Shown here piece by piece: positions 1 through 7,765 of a stretch of DNA of 45,160 nt. The position numbers and the translations under genes were made by a program. A model generated the notes under the pieces. The model ran no database searches. It worked only from the letters and a program-made list of their open reading frames with translations, and was not told the DNA's origin. The stretch is from assembly GCA_964429575.1 (NCBI GenBank), contig CAYSCX010000018.1, positions 1-45,160 on the forward strand, in the 5' to 3' direction. Position 1 is the stretch's first letter; each line of letters begins with the position of its first letter. This DNA comes from CAYSCX01 sp964429575. Lineage in GTDB: Bacteria > Desulfobacterota > Binatia > Binatales > Binataceae.

Positions 1-45
1 AACCAGAGCAATGCTGTGACTGCCCGGAGAAGGGGCGGGCAGTAC

Positions 46-528
46 GTGAAGCACACGCATCCGGTTGTAGATCCGGAGAAACTCTACGTTGAGATCGCCA
101 AGCTCGGGAACGCGAGCGTCGATGAACTGAATCAATACTGGCGCTCGCTCTACGCAACCGAGCCGCCGCCGCGCATCGGTCGTGAACTGCTGACGCGCGC
201 GATCGCGTACCGGCTCCAGGAACGCGTCTACGGCGGCCTCAAACCAGCCACTCGCAGATTCCTGATGCGCATCGCCGACGACGCATCGGCGCGCCGGTCG
301 ATCAGCGCCAAGCCCGTCCGCAAGGTCTCGGCGGGCGCCGTGTTGATTCGCGAGTGGCAGGGCGCCACCCACCAAGTCACGGTGCTCGACGACGGCGTGG
401 TTTACCGCGGCAAACGCTACCGCTCGCTCTCCGAAGTCGCCCGCCTCATCACCGGGTGCCGATGGTCGGGACCGGCGTTCTTCGGAATTAGGACGCGGGC
501 AAAGGAGGCGGTGAATGGAACGCGTTAA
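46..528 (+). CDS. DUF2924 family protein
   Basis: Recognised as a DUF2924 protein by its overall pattern: an N-terminal helical part (ELYVEIAKL-like, 'RIGRELLTRAIAYRLQE' in the middle) and a C-terminal segment with 'VTVLDDGVVYRGKRYRSLSEVA' split over two strands, a small beta unit typical of the family. Its biochemical role is unknown; in many genomes it sits directly before a large serine recombinase, as here. The reading frame is open from a GTG at 16, but the GTG at 46 has a purine-rich GGGGCGG upstream and is the better start. The 3' end overlaps the recombinase start by 14 bases, suggesting translational coupling and a shared job in element mobility. Family call is from memory of its conserved pattern. 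Confidence 0.75.
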   Translation: MKHTHPVVDPEKLYVEIAKLGNASVDELNQYWRSLYATEPPPRIGRELLTRAIAYRLQERVYGGLKPATRRFLMRIADDASARRSISAKPVRKVSAGAVLIREWQGATHQVTVLDDGVVYRGKRYRSLSEVARLITGCRWSGPAFFGIRTRAKEAVNGTR

Positions 529-2203
529 GTCTGCAATCCGTCGCTGCGCCATCTACACCCGGAAGTCGTCCGAAGAGGGTCTGGAACAAGACTTCAACTC
601 GCTCCACGCGCAGCGCGAGGCATGCGAGGCGTTCATTAGAAGCCAGGCAGGGGAAGGCTGGCGTCTGGTGAAGACCGCCTACGACGACGGTGGGGTATCC
701 GGCGGAACCATGGAGCGCCCCGCCCTCCAGCGTCTGCTCGCCGACATCCGCGAGAATGGGATCGACGTGGTCGTGGTCTACAAAGTCGACCGTCTGACTC
801 GCTCGCTCGCGGATTTCGCCAAGATGGTCGAGGTGTTCGATGCGGGCGGCGTCTCGTTTGTAGCAGTCACCCAGCAGTTCAACACCACCACCTCGATGGG
901 GCGGCTCACGCTCAACGTCCTACTCTCCTTCGCACAGTTCGAGCGGGAGGTGACGGGCGAGCGGATCCGCGACAAGATCGCCGCCTCCAAGGCCAAGGGC
1001 ATGTGGATGGGAGGCTTCAGTCCCCTTGGCTACGACATCAGTGATCGCCGCCTGGTCGTGAACGATGCCGAGGCCGCAATGGTGCGGCAGATCGTTGCCC
1101 GCTATCTGGAGCTCGGCAGCGTACGTCTGCTCAAGCAGGATCTCGATCGCCGCGGCATCGTCTCCAAAGTCCGGGTATCAAAGGGCGGCAGACGATCCGG
1201 GGGCCGGCCGTTTTCCCGCTGCGCGCTGTACGAGATGCTGGCCAACCCCATCTACATAGGCGAGATCAGGCTCAAGGAGCTCCGCCATCCGGGCCAGCAT
1301 CAAGCCATCGTTGACCGAAAGATTTGGGACGGCGTTCAAGAGCGGCTCGCCGAAAAGGCGGTCAGACGCGGCAAGCCGTCGACCGGGGCTCTTTCCAATC
1401 CCCTGGCGGGCAAGCTCTTCGATGAGAACGGGGAGCCGCTGTATTCGTGTGGCGCATCCAAGAATGGGCGACGTTACCGCTACTACGTCTCGCGCAAGCT
1501 GGTGAGGAATCCGGCAGAGCGGGTCAATGACGGATGGAGGCTTTCGGCGCCTGAGCTGGAACGCGCCGTTGCTGGCGCGGTGCAACAAGTTCTGGGCGAT
1601 CGCGCTGCAGTTGGTGAAGCTCTGGAGGCGCGCGCCGGTTCGCCTGCGCAACTCGTGTCGGCACTGAAGGCGATACAAGCGGCGCGCGCGCGACTCGAGG
1701 CCGTCAGGGATCTCGAACCTCCCATTTCGCTCGCAGTTGAGCGCATCGACCTTCGGGCCGATGGGATCCAGCTCACGCTAGATCTCGCGCCACTGATTCC
1801 GGCTGACTCGAAGGCTCCGAACGCCGCGCCATCAACCATCACGCGTTTCATACCGGCGCAGATCAAACGGCGAGGGGTGGAACTACGAATCATCCTGCCG
1901 GGTGCGGACGAGCCGAGGCGCACCGTCGACCCGGCCCTGCTCAAGGCCATCGCCCGCGCGACGCGATGGTTCGAAGAACTCGCTTCCCGCCGCGTCGGCT
2001 CGCTAGCTGAAATCGCGCGGCGCGAAAGGCTTGGCAGACGCTACGTCGAACGGCTTGCGAGACTGGCGTTCGTTGCACCAGCAATCGTTGAGGCAGTGGT
2101 GCGCGGTCGTTCAGCGGTTGGGATTAACCTGCAGATGCTCATGGACGGCCGCTTGGTACCTCCGCCGCACTGGAAGAACCAACAGCAGCTGTTCGCCGGC
2201 TAG
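515..2203 (+). CDS. large serine recombinase (intact)
   Basis: Site-specific recombinase expected to integrate or excise the mobile island. The resolvase catalytic domain covers about residues 8-155: the nucleophile motif YTRKS puts the active serine at residue 18, and 'VYKVDRLTRS' and 'FEREVTGERIRDKI' carry the usual arginines and the start of the long E helix. A recombinase domain follows (about 165-270). The segment 'LAGKLFDENG' to 'YRYYVSRKLV' (about 295-330) corresponds to the zinc-ribbon-like region, but the Cys ligands are largely missing. The C-terminus (about 475-530) holds a helix-turn-helix-like stretch with 'SLAEIARRERLGRRYVERL'. An SD-like AAAGGAGG precedes the ATG. The last 270 residues occur twice more in the window as broken copies, pointing to repeated insertion of related elements here. 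Confidence 0.93.
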   Translation: MERVKSAIRRCAIYTRKSSEEGLEQDFNSLHAQREACEAFIRSQAGEGWRLVKTAYDDGGVSGGTMERPALQRLLADIRENGIDVVVVYKVDRLTRSLADFAKMVEVFDAGGVSFVAVTQQFNTTTSMGRLTLNVLLSFAQFEREVTGERIRDKIAASKAKGMWMGGFSPLGYDISDRRLVVNDAEAAMVRQIVARYLELGSVRLLKQDLDRRGIVSKVRVSKGGRRSGGRPFSRCALYEMLANPIYIGEIRLKELRHPGQHQAIVDRKIWDGVQERLAEKAVRRGKPSTGALSNPLAGKLFDENGEPLYSCGASKNGRRYRYYVSRKLVRNPAERVNDGWRLSAPELERAVAGAVQQVLGDRAAVGEALEARAGSPAQLVSALKAIQAARARLEAVRDLEPPISLAVERIDLRADGIQLTLDLAPLIPADSKAPNAAPSTITRFIPAQIKRRGVELRIILPGADEPRRTVDPALLKAIARATRWFEELASRRVGSLAEIARRERLGRRYVERLARLAFVAPAIVEAVVRGRSAVGINLQMLMDGRLVPPPHWKNQQQLFAG

Positions 2204-2280
2204 TGATCGATAGATGTTCTGCGATCCCTAGTCAGCAGGCCCTTGGCGAACCCGATTGAATTGGGTTTGAGCGCTGCATT

Positions 2281-2330
2281 TGGAACCGCTGGTCGGACTC
2301 GAACCGACGACTTGCTGATTGTGTATTGGG
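2281..2330 (-). other. tRNA 3'-half relic (possible old att site)
   Basis: Read on the minus strand, this stretch has a T-arm with 5-bp stem GTCGG/CCGAC around the loop TTCGAGT, followed by a seven-base acceptor-like strand and an encoded CCA (complement of 2281-2283). Before it comes the 3' arm of an anticodon stem (TCAGC) with loop bases ending CACAA. The 5' half of a tRNA cannot be found upstream. Half tRNAs cut near the anticodon loop are the usual scar of integrases that target tRNA genes. It lies immediately before a broken recombinase fragment. Confidence 0.55.
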
Positions 2331-2339
2331 TTCTTGGTG

Positions 2340-2514
2340 GGATCGTACTGGCGGGAAACCTGCTCGATGAGAATCGCCATCATCTATATGCGCAGGGCGC
2401 TGCAAGCGGCGGGCGTCGCTACCGGTACCATATGTCCCGGGACCTGGTCGGGGGTTGGGCGGAGCAGCTGGCGCGCAGGTGGCGCGTGTCGGACCGTGAA
2501 GTCGAGAGCTCGAG
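2340..2514 (+). pseudogene. serine recombinase fragment, 5' piece
   Basis: Degenerate copy of the middle of the large serine recombinase. The translation 'LAGNLLDENRHHLYAQGAA' followed by GRRYRYHMSRDLV and WRVSDREVE aligns with the intact gene at residues about 294-350 and with the other broken copy at 8319-9128. It has no catalytic domain. The similarity stops at CTCGAG (2509-2514) and resumes at a second CTCGAG (2861-2866), so the relic is split by about 346 bases. It is part of an open frame starting at 2243 whose first residues come from the tRNA relic, so that frame should not be taken as a gene. Confidence 0.7.
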
Positions 2515-2568
2515 GCAGGGAGGATGTTCGATTCGGCACGTGTTCCGCATGTTCGGGGAGAGCGAAAT

Positions 2569-2766
2569 ATGACCGGCTTCCTCATGCATGCTCTCGGATG
2601 GGTACTGATCGTGGTCGGCATCACCGCGTTCGGGATACAGACTTGGAGCGGCATGCGGCGCATCTGGCGCGCCGAAGCGGGCGTCGGGTGGTTCTGGGAC
2701 TTCTTCGGTGCGTGGCTGAGCGCCACCTTCTTTTGTGGGGTCGGGTTCGGGCTGCTGTTCGTCTGA
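2569..2766 (+). CDS. small two-helix membrane protein
   Basis: A 65-residue product with two clear hydrophobic helices: 'MHALGWVLIVVGITAFGI' near the N-terminus and 'FFGAWLSATFFCGVGFGLLF' at the C-terminus, joined by a short charged loop with several Arg and Trp. The ATG at 2569 has GGGGAGAG seven bases upstream, which is why I chose it over the longer frame from 2524. Family not recognised. It sits inside a 346-base block that interrupts a recombinase relic, with CTCGAG on both sides of the block, so it appears to be inserted cargo. The protein is expected in the inner membrane. Whether it is expressed is unknown. Confidence 0.5.
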   Translation: MTGFLMHALGWVLIVVGITAFGIQTWSGMRRIWRAEAGVGWFWDFFGAWLSATFFCGVGFGLLFV

Positions 2767-2860
2767 AATGTCAGACTTCGCGCCGCGCGCGCACTGAGCC
2801 GATACCTTGACGCGTGACTTTCCCCTCGCATTTTTTACCGCCGCCGAACACGTTCCCGCG

Positions 2861-3055
2861 CTCGAGCGCGCAGTGATCATCGCCGTCGCGGCAAATCCTC
2901 GAAGACCGGGCGACGATCAATGAGTCTCTGAGAGATTTGGAAGCGTCGGTGGATTTTAATGCTGCGTTCGATGCTGCCTCTGGTTGGAGCCGGCGCCTGC
3001 TGTCTGAAACCGCAGCGACGACAGCCCTGGTCAATATCGTCGAACGAGTGGAGCC
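2861..3055 (+). pseudogene. serine recombinase fragment, 3' piece
   Basis: Continues the relic of 2340-2514. The DNA around CGCAGTGATCAT, 'gagagatttggaagc', 'gcgttcgatgctgcctc' and 'atcgaacgagtgga' matches the corresponding bases of the broken copy at 8497-8680. The reading frame is shifted and interrupted. The similarity ends about 3055, directly before the TrbL-like relic, so this relic also lost its last third. Confidence 0.65.
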
Positions 3056-3070
3056 GGCTCTTGCAGGACC

Positions 3071-3600
3071 TTCTTGATGCAGTGGCGGTCCGCACCTCTG
3101 GTCGTTGGCGGCGCAGCTGTCTTGCTCGGCGTCGGCGGTTCGCGATGGACCGCGTCGATTGCCGAAGGCTACTTCAGCTACGTCATCCGTGTCGGCACTC
3201 GACTACTGTTCTTCTACTTGGTGCTCGGAATAGGCGTTCAGATCGCGACGCAATGGCAGGCCGCGCTCACGGCGGCATGTAATCCGGTCGCTACCTCTCT
3301 GCCATGGTACTCCACTTATGGAGCTCCTCCCAAAGCAATGATGACGACCATCTGCTCGAACGCAATACCAGTCCGCACGATGCTCGATCTAACCGCTCTC
3401 TCGATTATATTTCTGATGGTAACCCTCGCTGTACCTTACACGGCGGCGAGCATCGTCAGCGGGGCACTGTCGGCCTTGCGCTCAGCCGCTCTTTTGAGGC
3501 CGCATATGTCGCCCAGACCGTGGTTCGGCCGATCACGAACGCGCTTCAGACGGGATTCGGTAAGATTCGGCAGGTTGGCTCGTCTACGAACGAGAGCAAC
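3071..3600 (+). pseudogene. TrbL-like conjugative transfer protein, decayed
   Basis: The frame from the ATG at 3077 encodes a polytopic membrane segment: 'SYVIRVGTRLLFFYLVLGIG', 'TAACNPVATSLPWYSTYGAP', and 'LDLTALSIIFLMVTLAVPY'. This resembles the membrane core of TrbL/VirB6-type type IV secretion proteins. About position 3470 the similarity moves to another frame, which continues 'GTVGLALSRSFEAAYVAQTV' and 'VRPITNALQTGFGKI', the usual continuation in TrbL. So there is one frameshift, and the 5' end is replaced by recombinase sequence. It indicates that a conjugative element once occupied the site. Assignment to TrbL is from remembered family pattern, not a search. Confidence 0.55.
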
Positions 3601-3891
3601 GGGGAAACCACCAGCTGGGTCCGCGCAATGGAGTCCGGCCGACAAACTCAGCGGCTCGGCAATTTAGAGCCATGGACCAATCGGCTATCCGTGCCCGCGA
3701 AAAAAAGTCACCGAGCACTTCGGCCATGCCATCGGGCGCGCCCAAAACCACGCCGATGAATGGCACTACCGCCGGCCACCTCATGGGCAACCCAGCTACG
3801 ACATTGGGAGACCCCAAGACCTGATCGACTGACCGGCCCAAGACGGTTTCAACGACGCCGACCACGCGCTCGATGGTGAGAGGCCTCTTCG
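3601..3891 (+). other. no confident gene (downstream of TrbL relic)
   Basis: Short frames exist on both strands, including a minus-strand frame over 3584-3994, but none shows a recognisable motif or a good ribosome binding site. A plus-strand frame from 3672 (50 codons, rich in Pro, Thr and Gly) could be the decayed tail of the TrbL-like gene. I see nothing I can name. Confidence 0.4.
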
Positions 3892-3904
3892 AACGCTTAG
3901 CGTT
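3892..3904. promoter_or_regulatory. palindrome AACGC-TTA-GCGTT upstream of GHKL operon
   Basis: A perfect 5-bp inverted repeat with three-base spacer, 70 bases before the first start codon of the five-gene operon. It may be an operator. A TATGAT box lies downstream at 3939-3944 but I see no matching -35 element at a normal distance. Confidence 0.3.
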
Positions 3905-3973
3905 TGCATACATAGCCCCCACGTGAGTGCCGCGCGGGTATGATCGTGGCAGCCGAGAGGATATTAGGTCGAT

Positions 3974-4843
3974 ATGCGGCGTGTCATTCTGCAAACGAGT
4001 GACATCGATAGCCTGAGAAGTCGCCTTGATGAGGTCGCGCTAGCTCCATTTCGTGAGATCATACCGTCCGGCGTAACGCTGCCAGCACTATTAGAACTCG
4101 GATGCTTCTCCGCGATACGCGCGCATTCTGGTGCGGCACCTCTCGAACGGCTAATCGAGAAATGGTCGCAATACGTGCCGGAGATCAAACGCGTTCGACA
4201 ATTCTTTGCGACCGGCGCTGGCTTGCAATCGCAAGCCGCACCTTTTGACGCGCCCTGCGCGGAGTTCTGGCCGATTCAATCTAGGGCCGATTGGACGGGC
4301 GATCCCGCCTCACTATTCCAATCGAGATTTGCAAGGAGCCTCGAGAAGCAAGGGTTCGGCAAGAAGTTGTCTCTTGCGCTCTCCAAGGCCATGCAAGAGA
4401 TGGCAGACAACATCGTCCAGCATACTGGATCTGACGAAGATCATCCCGCACGAGGGCTTGTCGGCTACCACGTAGAAGAGCGTTGGATGACTTACGCCGT
4501 CGCCGACGTAGGACGAGGAGTTCTCGCCAGTCTAAAAATGAATCCGAAATGGTACGCGCTGTCGGATTCAGCAGCGGCTCTCCGAGCGACGATTTATCAA
4601 CATGCCTCCCGTCGGATTGATTCGCCCGGTGGTGCCGGCTTTTCTCAAGTCCAGAAATCACTGGCCGACTTGAACGGCACCCTGCGGTTTCGAACTGGCG
4701 ACGCTTGTCTCACCTTCGCTGGCCGCAGAGCAGATCGACAGGCAGCCATGAGCTCCAACCCATACCTCAATGGGTTTCAGTTGGCGGTAACTTGCTGCCT
4801 TGCTGTGGATAATTCGATTCACCCTCTGCCTCCCGATGGTTGA
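3974..4843 (+). CDS. GHKL-type ATPase (HATPase_c fold)
   Basis: First gene of a five-gene operon. The C-terminal half has the three signatures of the Bergerat ATP-binding fold: the N-box 'EMADNIVQH' at residues 142-150, the G1 box 'VADVGRGV' at 176-183 with the DxGxG pattern, and a G2-like 'SPGGAGFSQVQKSL' at 217-230. There is no phosphoacceptor histidine region, receiver or transmembrane segment, so it is an anti-sigma/partner-switch type GHKL protein rather than a classical sensor kinase. The first 120 residues are helical and not recognised. The ATG has TTAGG six bases upstream. Its partner is very likely the STAS-like protein encoded 50 bases downstream, since STAS and GHKL proteins classically bind each other. 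The tail after residue 250 may be an extension added by drift. Confidence 0.8.
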   Translation: MRRVILQTSDIDSLRSRLDEVALAPFREIIPSGVTLPALLELGCFSAIRAHSGAAPLERLIEKWSQYVPEIKRVRQFFATGAGLQSQAAPFDAPCAEFWPIQSRADWTGDPASLFQSRFARSLEKQGFGKKLSLALSKAMQEMADNIVQHTGSDEDHPARGLVGYHVEERWMTYAVADVGRGVLASLKMNPKWYALSDSAAALRATIYQHASRRIDSPGGAGFSQVQKSLADLNGTLRFRTGDACLTFAGRRADRQAAMSSNPYLNGFQLAVTCCLAVDNSIHPLPPDG

Positions 4844-4893
4844 TCGTAACGTGATCTGGAGCTATCCTCACTTTGTCAGGTGAGGATATGAGC

Positions 4894-5535
4894 ATGCTTG
4901 TCCATAAGCTAAATCCGGCGGAGAAGCCGATTCACGCTACAGGGGCGACGCTTGGGCAGGAACACCTTAAAGCTCTCCGTCAACGACTCCAGAACACGGG
5001 CGATAACATCACTGAAGAAATCGTCGTCGTGGACTTCTCCAAAATTAAATCCGCTACCGCAAGCTATCTAAAGGCTACAATCGTATGGCTAATCCAATGC
5101 GCGAGGTTGAATGCAAATGACGGCCTAAATCACAGCCAGTCTTCCGGTCCTCACGAGCTTGTGCCGCTCCCGATCTATCCGCTTGTTGCGGGCCTCACCG
5201 CGGAAGTTCGCAGCGAACTAGATGACGTCCTGCCCGCCTATCGGTTGCCTTGCCTCGAGATGCTCAAACGGTCCGAAGGAAAGATTCTAAGAGCTGCTTT
5301 GCACGGGCCACTGGACGACGCTCTTGCGGACACACTCCGGGTCCTTACGAAGTGCGGTGCCGCAACAGCGTCTTCACTACAAAACCGCTTTAAGGACCGC
5401 GGAATCTCGACGACTGGTTGGAACAATCGCCTCGCCGATCTTTATAAGGTCCGCCTGGCGGTGCGGAAAAAGGTCGGCCGGCAATGGCTCTACGAACCTG
5501 TGGCTGTGGAGGTGAAGAATGGGCGAGAAGATTAA
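4894..5535 (+). CDS. STAS-like (DUF4325-type) protein with winged-helix tail
   Basis: Residues about 41-70 ('IVVVDFSKIKSATASYLKA', then 'IVWLIQCAR') form the strand-turn-helix of a STAS-like domain; the Ser/Thr after 'KSA' is where anti-sigma antagonists are phosphorylated. Residues about 135-205 look like a winged helix ('ADTLRVLTKCGAATASSLQN', 'NNRLADLYKVRLAVRK'), so the protein may couple partner switching to DNA or RNA binding. In-frame starts exist at 4873 (TTG), 4888 and 4894; AGGTGAGG ends eight bases before 4894, the best spacing. It overlaps the next gene by 17 bases. Inferred role: switch protein controlled by the upstream GHKL ATPase, either regulating or being the sensor of a defence module. 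Confidence 0.72.
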   Translation: MLVHKLNPAEKPIHATGATLGQEHLKALRQRLQNTGDNITEEIVVVDFSKIKSATASYLKATIVWLIQCARLNANDGLNHSQSSGPHELVPLPIYPLVAGLTAEVRSELDDVLPAYRLPCLEMLKRSEGKILRAALHGPLDDALADTLRVLTKCGAATASSLQNRFKDRGISTTGWNNRLADLYKVRLAVRKKVGRQWLYEPVAVEVKNGRED

Positions 5536-5917
5536 GCGGAACCATGCGGTGCAGTTTAGGCATTTTCAAGATGAAGCCTATGGGAAGCTTGCGGATCTGA
5601 ACCTGTTTTCGAATCGCCGACAGCTAATCGCGTGTGGCTTTCGATGTCGCCGGAACGGTCATCCCGTGTCCGTAGGAGCCAAGGCCACTCTGATGCCGCA
5701 AGCGGATGGTCGTGTTTTCGTACTGTGCGGGAATTCTCTAGCGGGCGAGGTTATCGAAGAAGATTGCACCGCCCTAGTAGCGCTCAATTCTCAAGAATCT
5801 ATTGTTTTGGTGGGAGAGATATCTGAGCAATCTTCCGTCACCGGAGACTTCCTTGTCGTTTGCGGTCCGAAGGTGGGTGAGGACGATGTTGATGATCCAG
5901 GCGGCTCTGCCCAGTGA
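5519..5917 (+). CDS. unrecognised 132-residue protein of GHKL/STAS operon
   Basis: No family recognised. The product is soluble, begins with a basic stretch (MGEKIKRNHAVQF), and is otherwise predicted to be mostly beta strands ('GRVFVLCGNSLAGEVI', 'ESIVLVGEISEQSSVTG', 'DFLVVCGPKVG'), ending in an acidic, Asp-rich tail. The start is well supported: GGAGGTGAAGA directly before the ATG, inside the end of the upstream gene. The gene overlaps the next one by about 30 bases. Tight coupling on both sides says that it is an obligate part of the module, possibly a bridging or sensor subunit, but that is inference. Confidence 0.65.
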   Translation: MGEKIKRNHAVQFRHFQDEAYGKLADLNLFSNRRQLIACGFRCRRNGHPVSVGAKATLMPQADGRVFVLCGNSLAGEVIEEDCTALVALNSQESIVLVGEISEQSSVTGDFLVVCGPKVGEDDVDDPGGSAQ

Positions 5918-7061
5918 ATCCAAACGCAATCACAGATTAGTCTCGTGCTCCGAGTGTCACTTTCTTCAAGATTGTGGCGGGCTAGACGGGCAACAAGGCT
6001 TCTGGGGTTGCTTTTCAAAATGCTACTCCGATGGCGTGTGCAGTCGAGCAGATTGGACTTGCCCATGTCGTCCCGAGCAGTTCGCGCGTCGGCTCGCGGA
6101 AGTCGGCGGAAACCTTCACTCATCGGGCACAACTTTCCTCACCTCTCCCTTAAACAATCAGGACATGCCGATATACATACCGCTCGTACAGCACGGTTCG
6201 GCTCGCCGCACGCGCTTCAAGAGATCGTTCATTGCTCTGCCAACGTTCAGCGTCATCGGGCAACATAGATCAGGCCCGTATGGTCCAGCGACGAGGACTG
6301 CCTCCGGGCTCCGTCGAAAATTCGTCATATCAGAGAATGCAAAGGTTCTCTTCATATCGCCCACTCACGATCAATTGCTCGAACTCTATTGGGCGAAACG
6401 TCGCGCCCAAAAAACTCCGCACGCTCTCTTGTCACTGCGCCTAACCGCGATCACCCTTCCAAACTTCTCTTTTTTCACTGATGCTCCGCGCACCCATTCC
6501 CTCTGGAATCGGAAGCGCCTGATGATCGTGGCGCAAGAATTAACAGATGCTGGCATCTGTACCATCCCGCATCTAAATACTCTCACGCGAGCAGACTGGG
6601 ATTTCTTCCGGGATCTGTTGAAAACTAATCCCGATCTCAAAATCGTTGCTAAGGAGTTTCAGACAGGAGCCTCCATTGAGGATGTCGAGCGCCTAAGTTG
6701 GCTCCAAGACGAATTGAAACGTCCACTGCACCCGTTGATTATCGGCGCCGCCCGCTTCGTCCGTCAGGTAGCACGCCGCTTCGACAATTTCACTCTAGTT
6801 GACAGCAATCCATTTATGAAAACGCATTTTCGTATGCGGCTCTCGGTCCATCCTTACAACAACAACCAGAGATGGACACGATGTCCAACACCAAGGAATC
6901 AACCCTTGGACGCTCTCTTAGAGCACAACGTTCGAGCTTACGAGGATTGGGTTCGGACCGAGGTTTCGATAGAGCGCCCCAAACGTCCGTCCCAACTTCG
7001 CCTGGGGAGAGAGGTCGTGCCAAGCCGACAGCGACCAAATCGCAGACGAAAAAGTGCCTAG
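5886..7061 (+). CDS. Cys-rich N-terminus + DUF4417-like protein
   Basis: The N-terminal 60 residues contain eight cysteines in a dense pattern beginning CSEC and running through GFWGCFSKC to WTCPCRP, which looks like a zinc or iron-sulfur cluster site. The central part (about residues 150-300) reads 'ITLPNFSFFTDAP', 'WNRKRLMIVAQELTDAGICT' and 'IPHLNTLTRADWDFF', which resembles DUF4417, a TIM-barrel-like family seen in phage and mobile elements. The C-terminus is basic and probably flexible. Start choice: ATG at 5886 or 5892, both served by GGTGAGG in the upstream gene; the frame is open further upstream but those starts lie deep in the previous gene. Expected to be the largest, possibly effector, subunit of this operon. 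Family assignment is moderately certain. Confidence 0.65.
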   Translation: MLMIQAALPSESKRNHRLVSCSECHFLQDCGGLDGQQGFWGCFSKCYSDGVCSRADWTCPCRPEQFARRLAEVGGNLHSSGTTFLTSPLNNQDMPIYIPLVQHGSARRTRFKRSFIALPTFSVIGQHRSGPYGPATRTASGLRRKFVISENAKVLFISPTHDQLLELYWAKRRAQKTPHALLSLRLTAITLPNFSFFTDAPRTHSLWNRKRLMIVAQELTDAGICTIPHLNTLTRADWDFFRDLLKTNPDLKIVAKEFQTGASIEDVERLSWLQDELKRPLHPLIIGAARFVRQVARRFDNFTLVDSNPFMKTHFRMRLSVHPYNNNQRWTRCPTPRNQPLDALLEHNVRAYEDWVRTEVSIERPKRPSQLRLGREVVPSRQRPNRRRKSA

Positions 7062-7077
7062 CGACCGAGGGTGCGGA

Positions 7078-7728
7078 ATGAACCCTAACGACGAGATCCG
7101 GAACCAAATCCTTCGTTATTTTTACGACCGGAACGCGTCCGCGACGAGCCGCCACGGCAAGAAGGGTTCGGCGGTAAAGATCAGTGACGCAAAGCGCGAA
7201 CTGAAGGCTCGACACCACCTCAGCCAGCACCAGGTGATCTCCAATCTGAATTACTTGATAGATCGCGGATGGGTCAAAACGGTTGACGTTGAAAAGACCG
7301 TCCGAGTAAAGGGCGGGACGATTCCATCAATGATTACCTGGTACGCAATTTCCGCGTCGGGCATCGAAAAGATCGAGGGTGAATCTGAATTCACCCCACG
7401 CGAACGATATCCAGGTATCAATATCACGGCGAGCGGCAGCAACGTAATACAACTTGGCGACGGTAATGTAGTCAACGCGCAATTCAGTCAGCTTCATAAC
7501 GAACTCCAGTCGCTGAAGCAGGCCGTTACATCGTCAGAATCATTGAGCGATCAAACTAAACTCGAAATTGCAGCCGATATTGAGACGCTGAAGGATCAAC
7601 TCGCAAAACCCCAGCCCAACAAAACGGTAGTGCGCGTAGTGTGGGAAGCCGTCGAGAAGGCAGTCACAGTCGGCGGCCTTGTAGATTATGCCTCGAGAAT
7701 TGCGCCCCTCTTACAGCATCTCCTATAA
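7078..7728 (+). CDS. winged-helix protein with 'GDGNVVN' motif and hydrophobic tail
   Basis: Residues about 1-100 form a winged-helix-like domain ('SDAKRELKARHHLSQHQVIS', 'NLNYLIDRGWVKTV'). Then comes 'INITASGSNVIQLGDGNVVN', a glycine/asparagine turn motif, a predicted coiled coil ('LHNELQSLKQAV', 'EIAADIETLKDQLAKP') and a C-terminal amphipathic or hydrophobic helical region ('AVTVGGLVDYASRIAPLLQH'). From memory, similar motif-coil-hydrophobic tails occur in AbiTii-like and other conflict proteins, where they are thought to oligomerise or disturb membranes. It starts 16 bases after the DUF4417-like gene and completes the operon. Could be a transcriptional regulator of the operon instead. Confidence 0.65.
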   Translation: MNPNDEIRNQILRYFYDRNASATSRHGKKGSAVKISDAKRELKARHHLSQHQVISNLNYLIDRGWVKTVDVEKTVRVKGGTIPSMITWYAISASGIEKIEGESEFTPRERYPGINITASGSNVIQLGDGNVVNAQFSQLHNELQSLKQAVTSSESLSDQTKLEIAADIETLKDQLAKPQPNKTVVRVVWEAVEKAVTVGGLVDYASRIAPLLQHLL

Positions 7729-7765
7729 GACCATCAGGGTTCAGCGAGCTCCGCAGCTTGGCTGA

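Noticed and set aside
2243..2572. Frame of 109 codons beginning with 'RTRTDD'-type residues
   Set aside because: The first part is a reverse translation of a tRNA relic and the rest is a recombinase fragment; not a gene.
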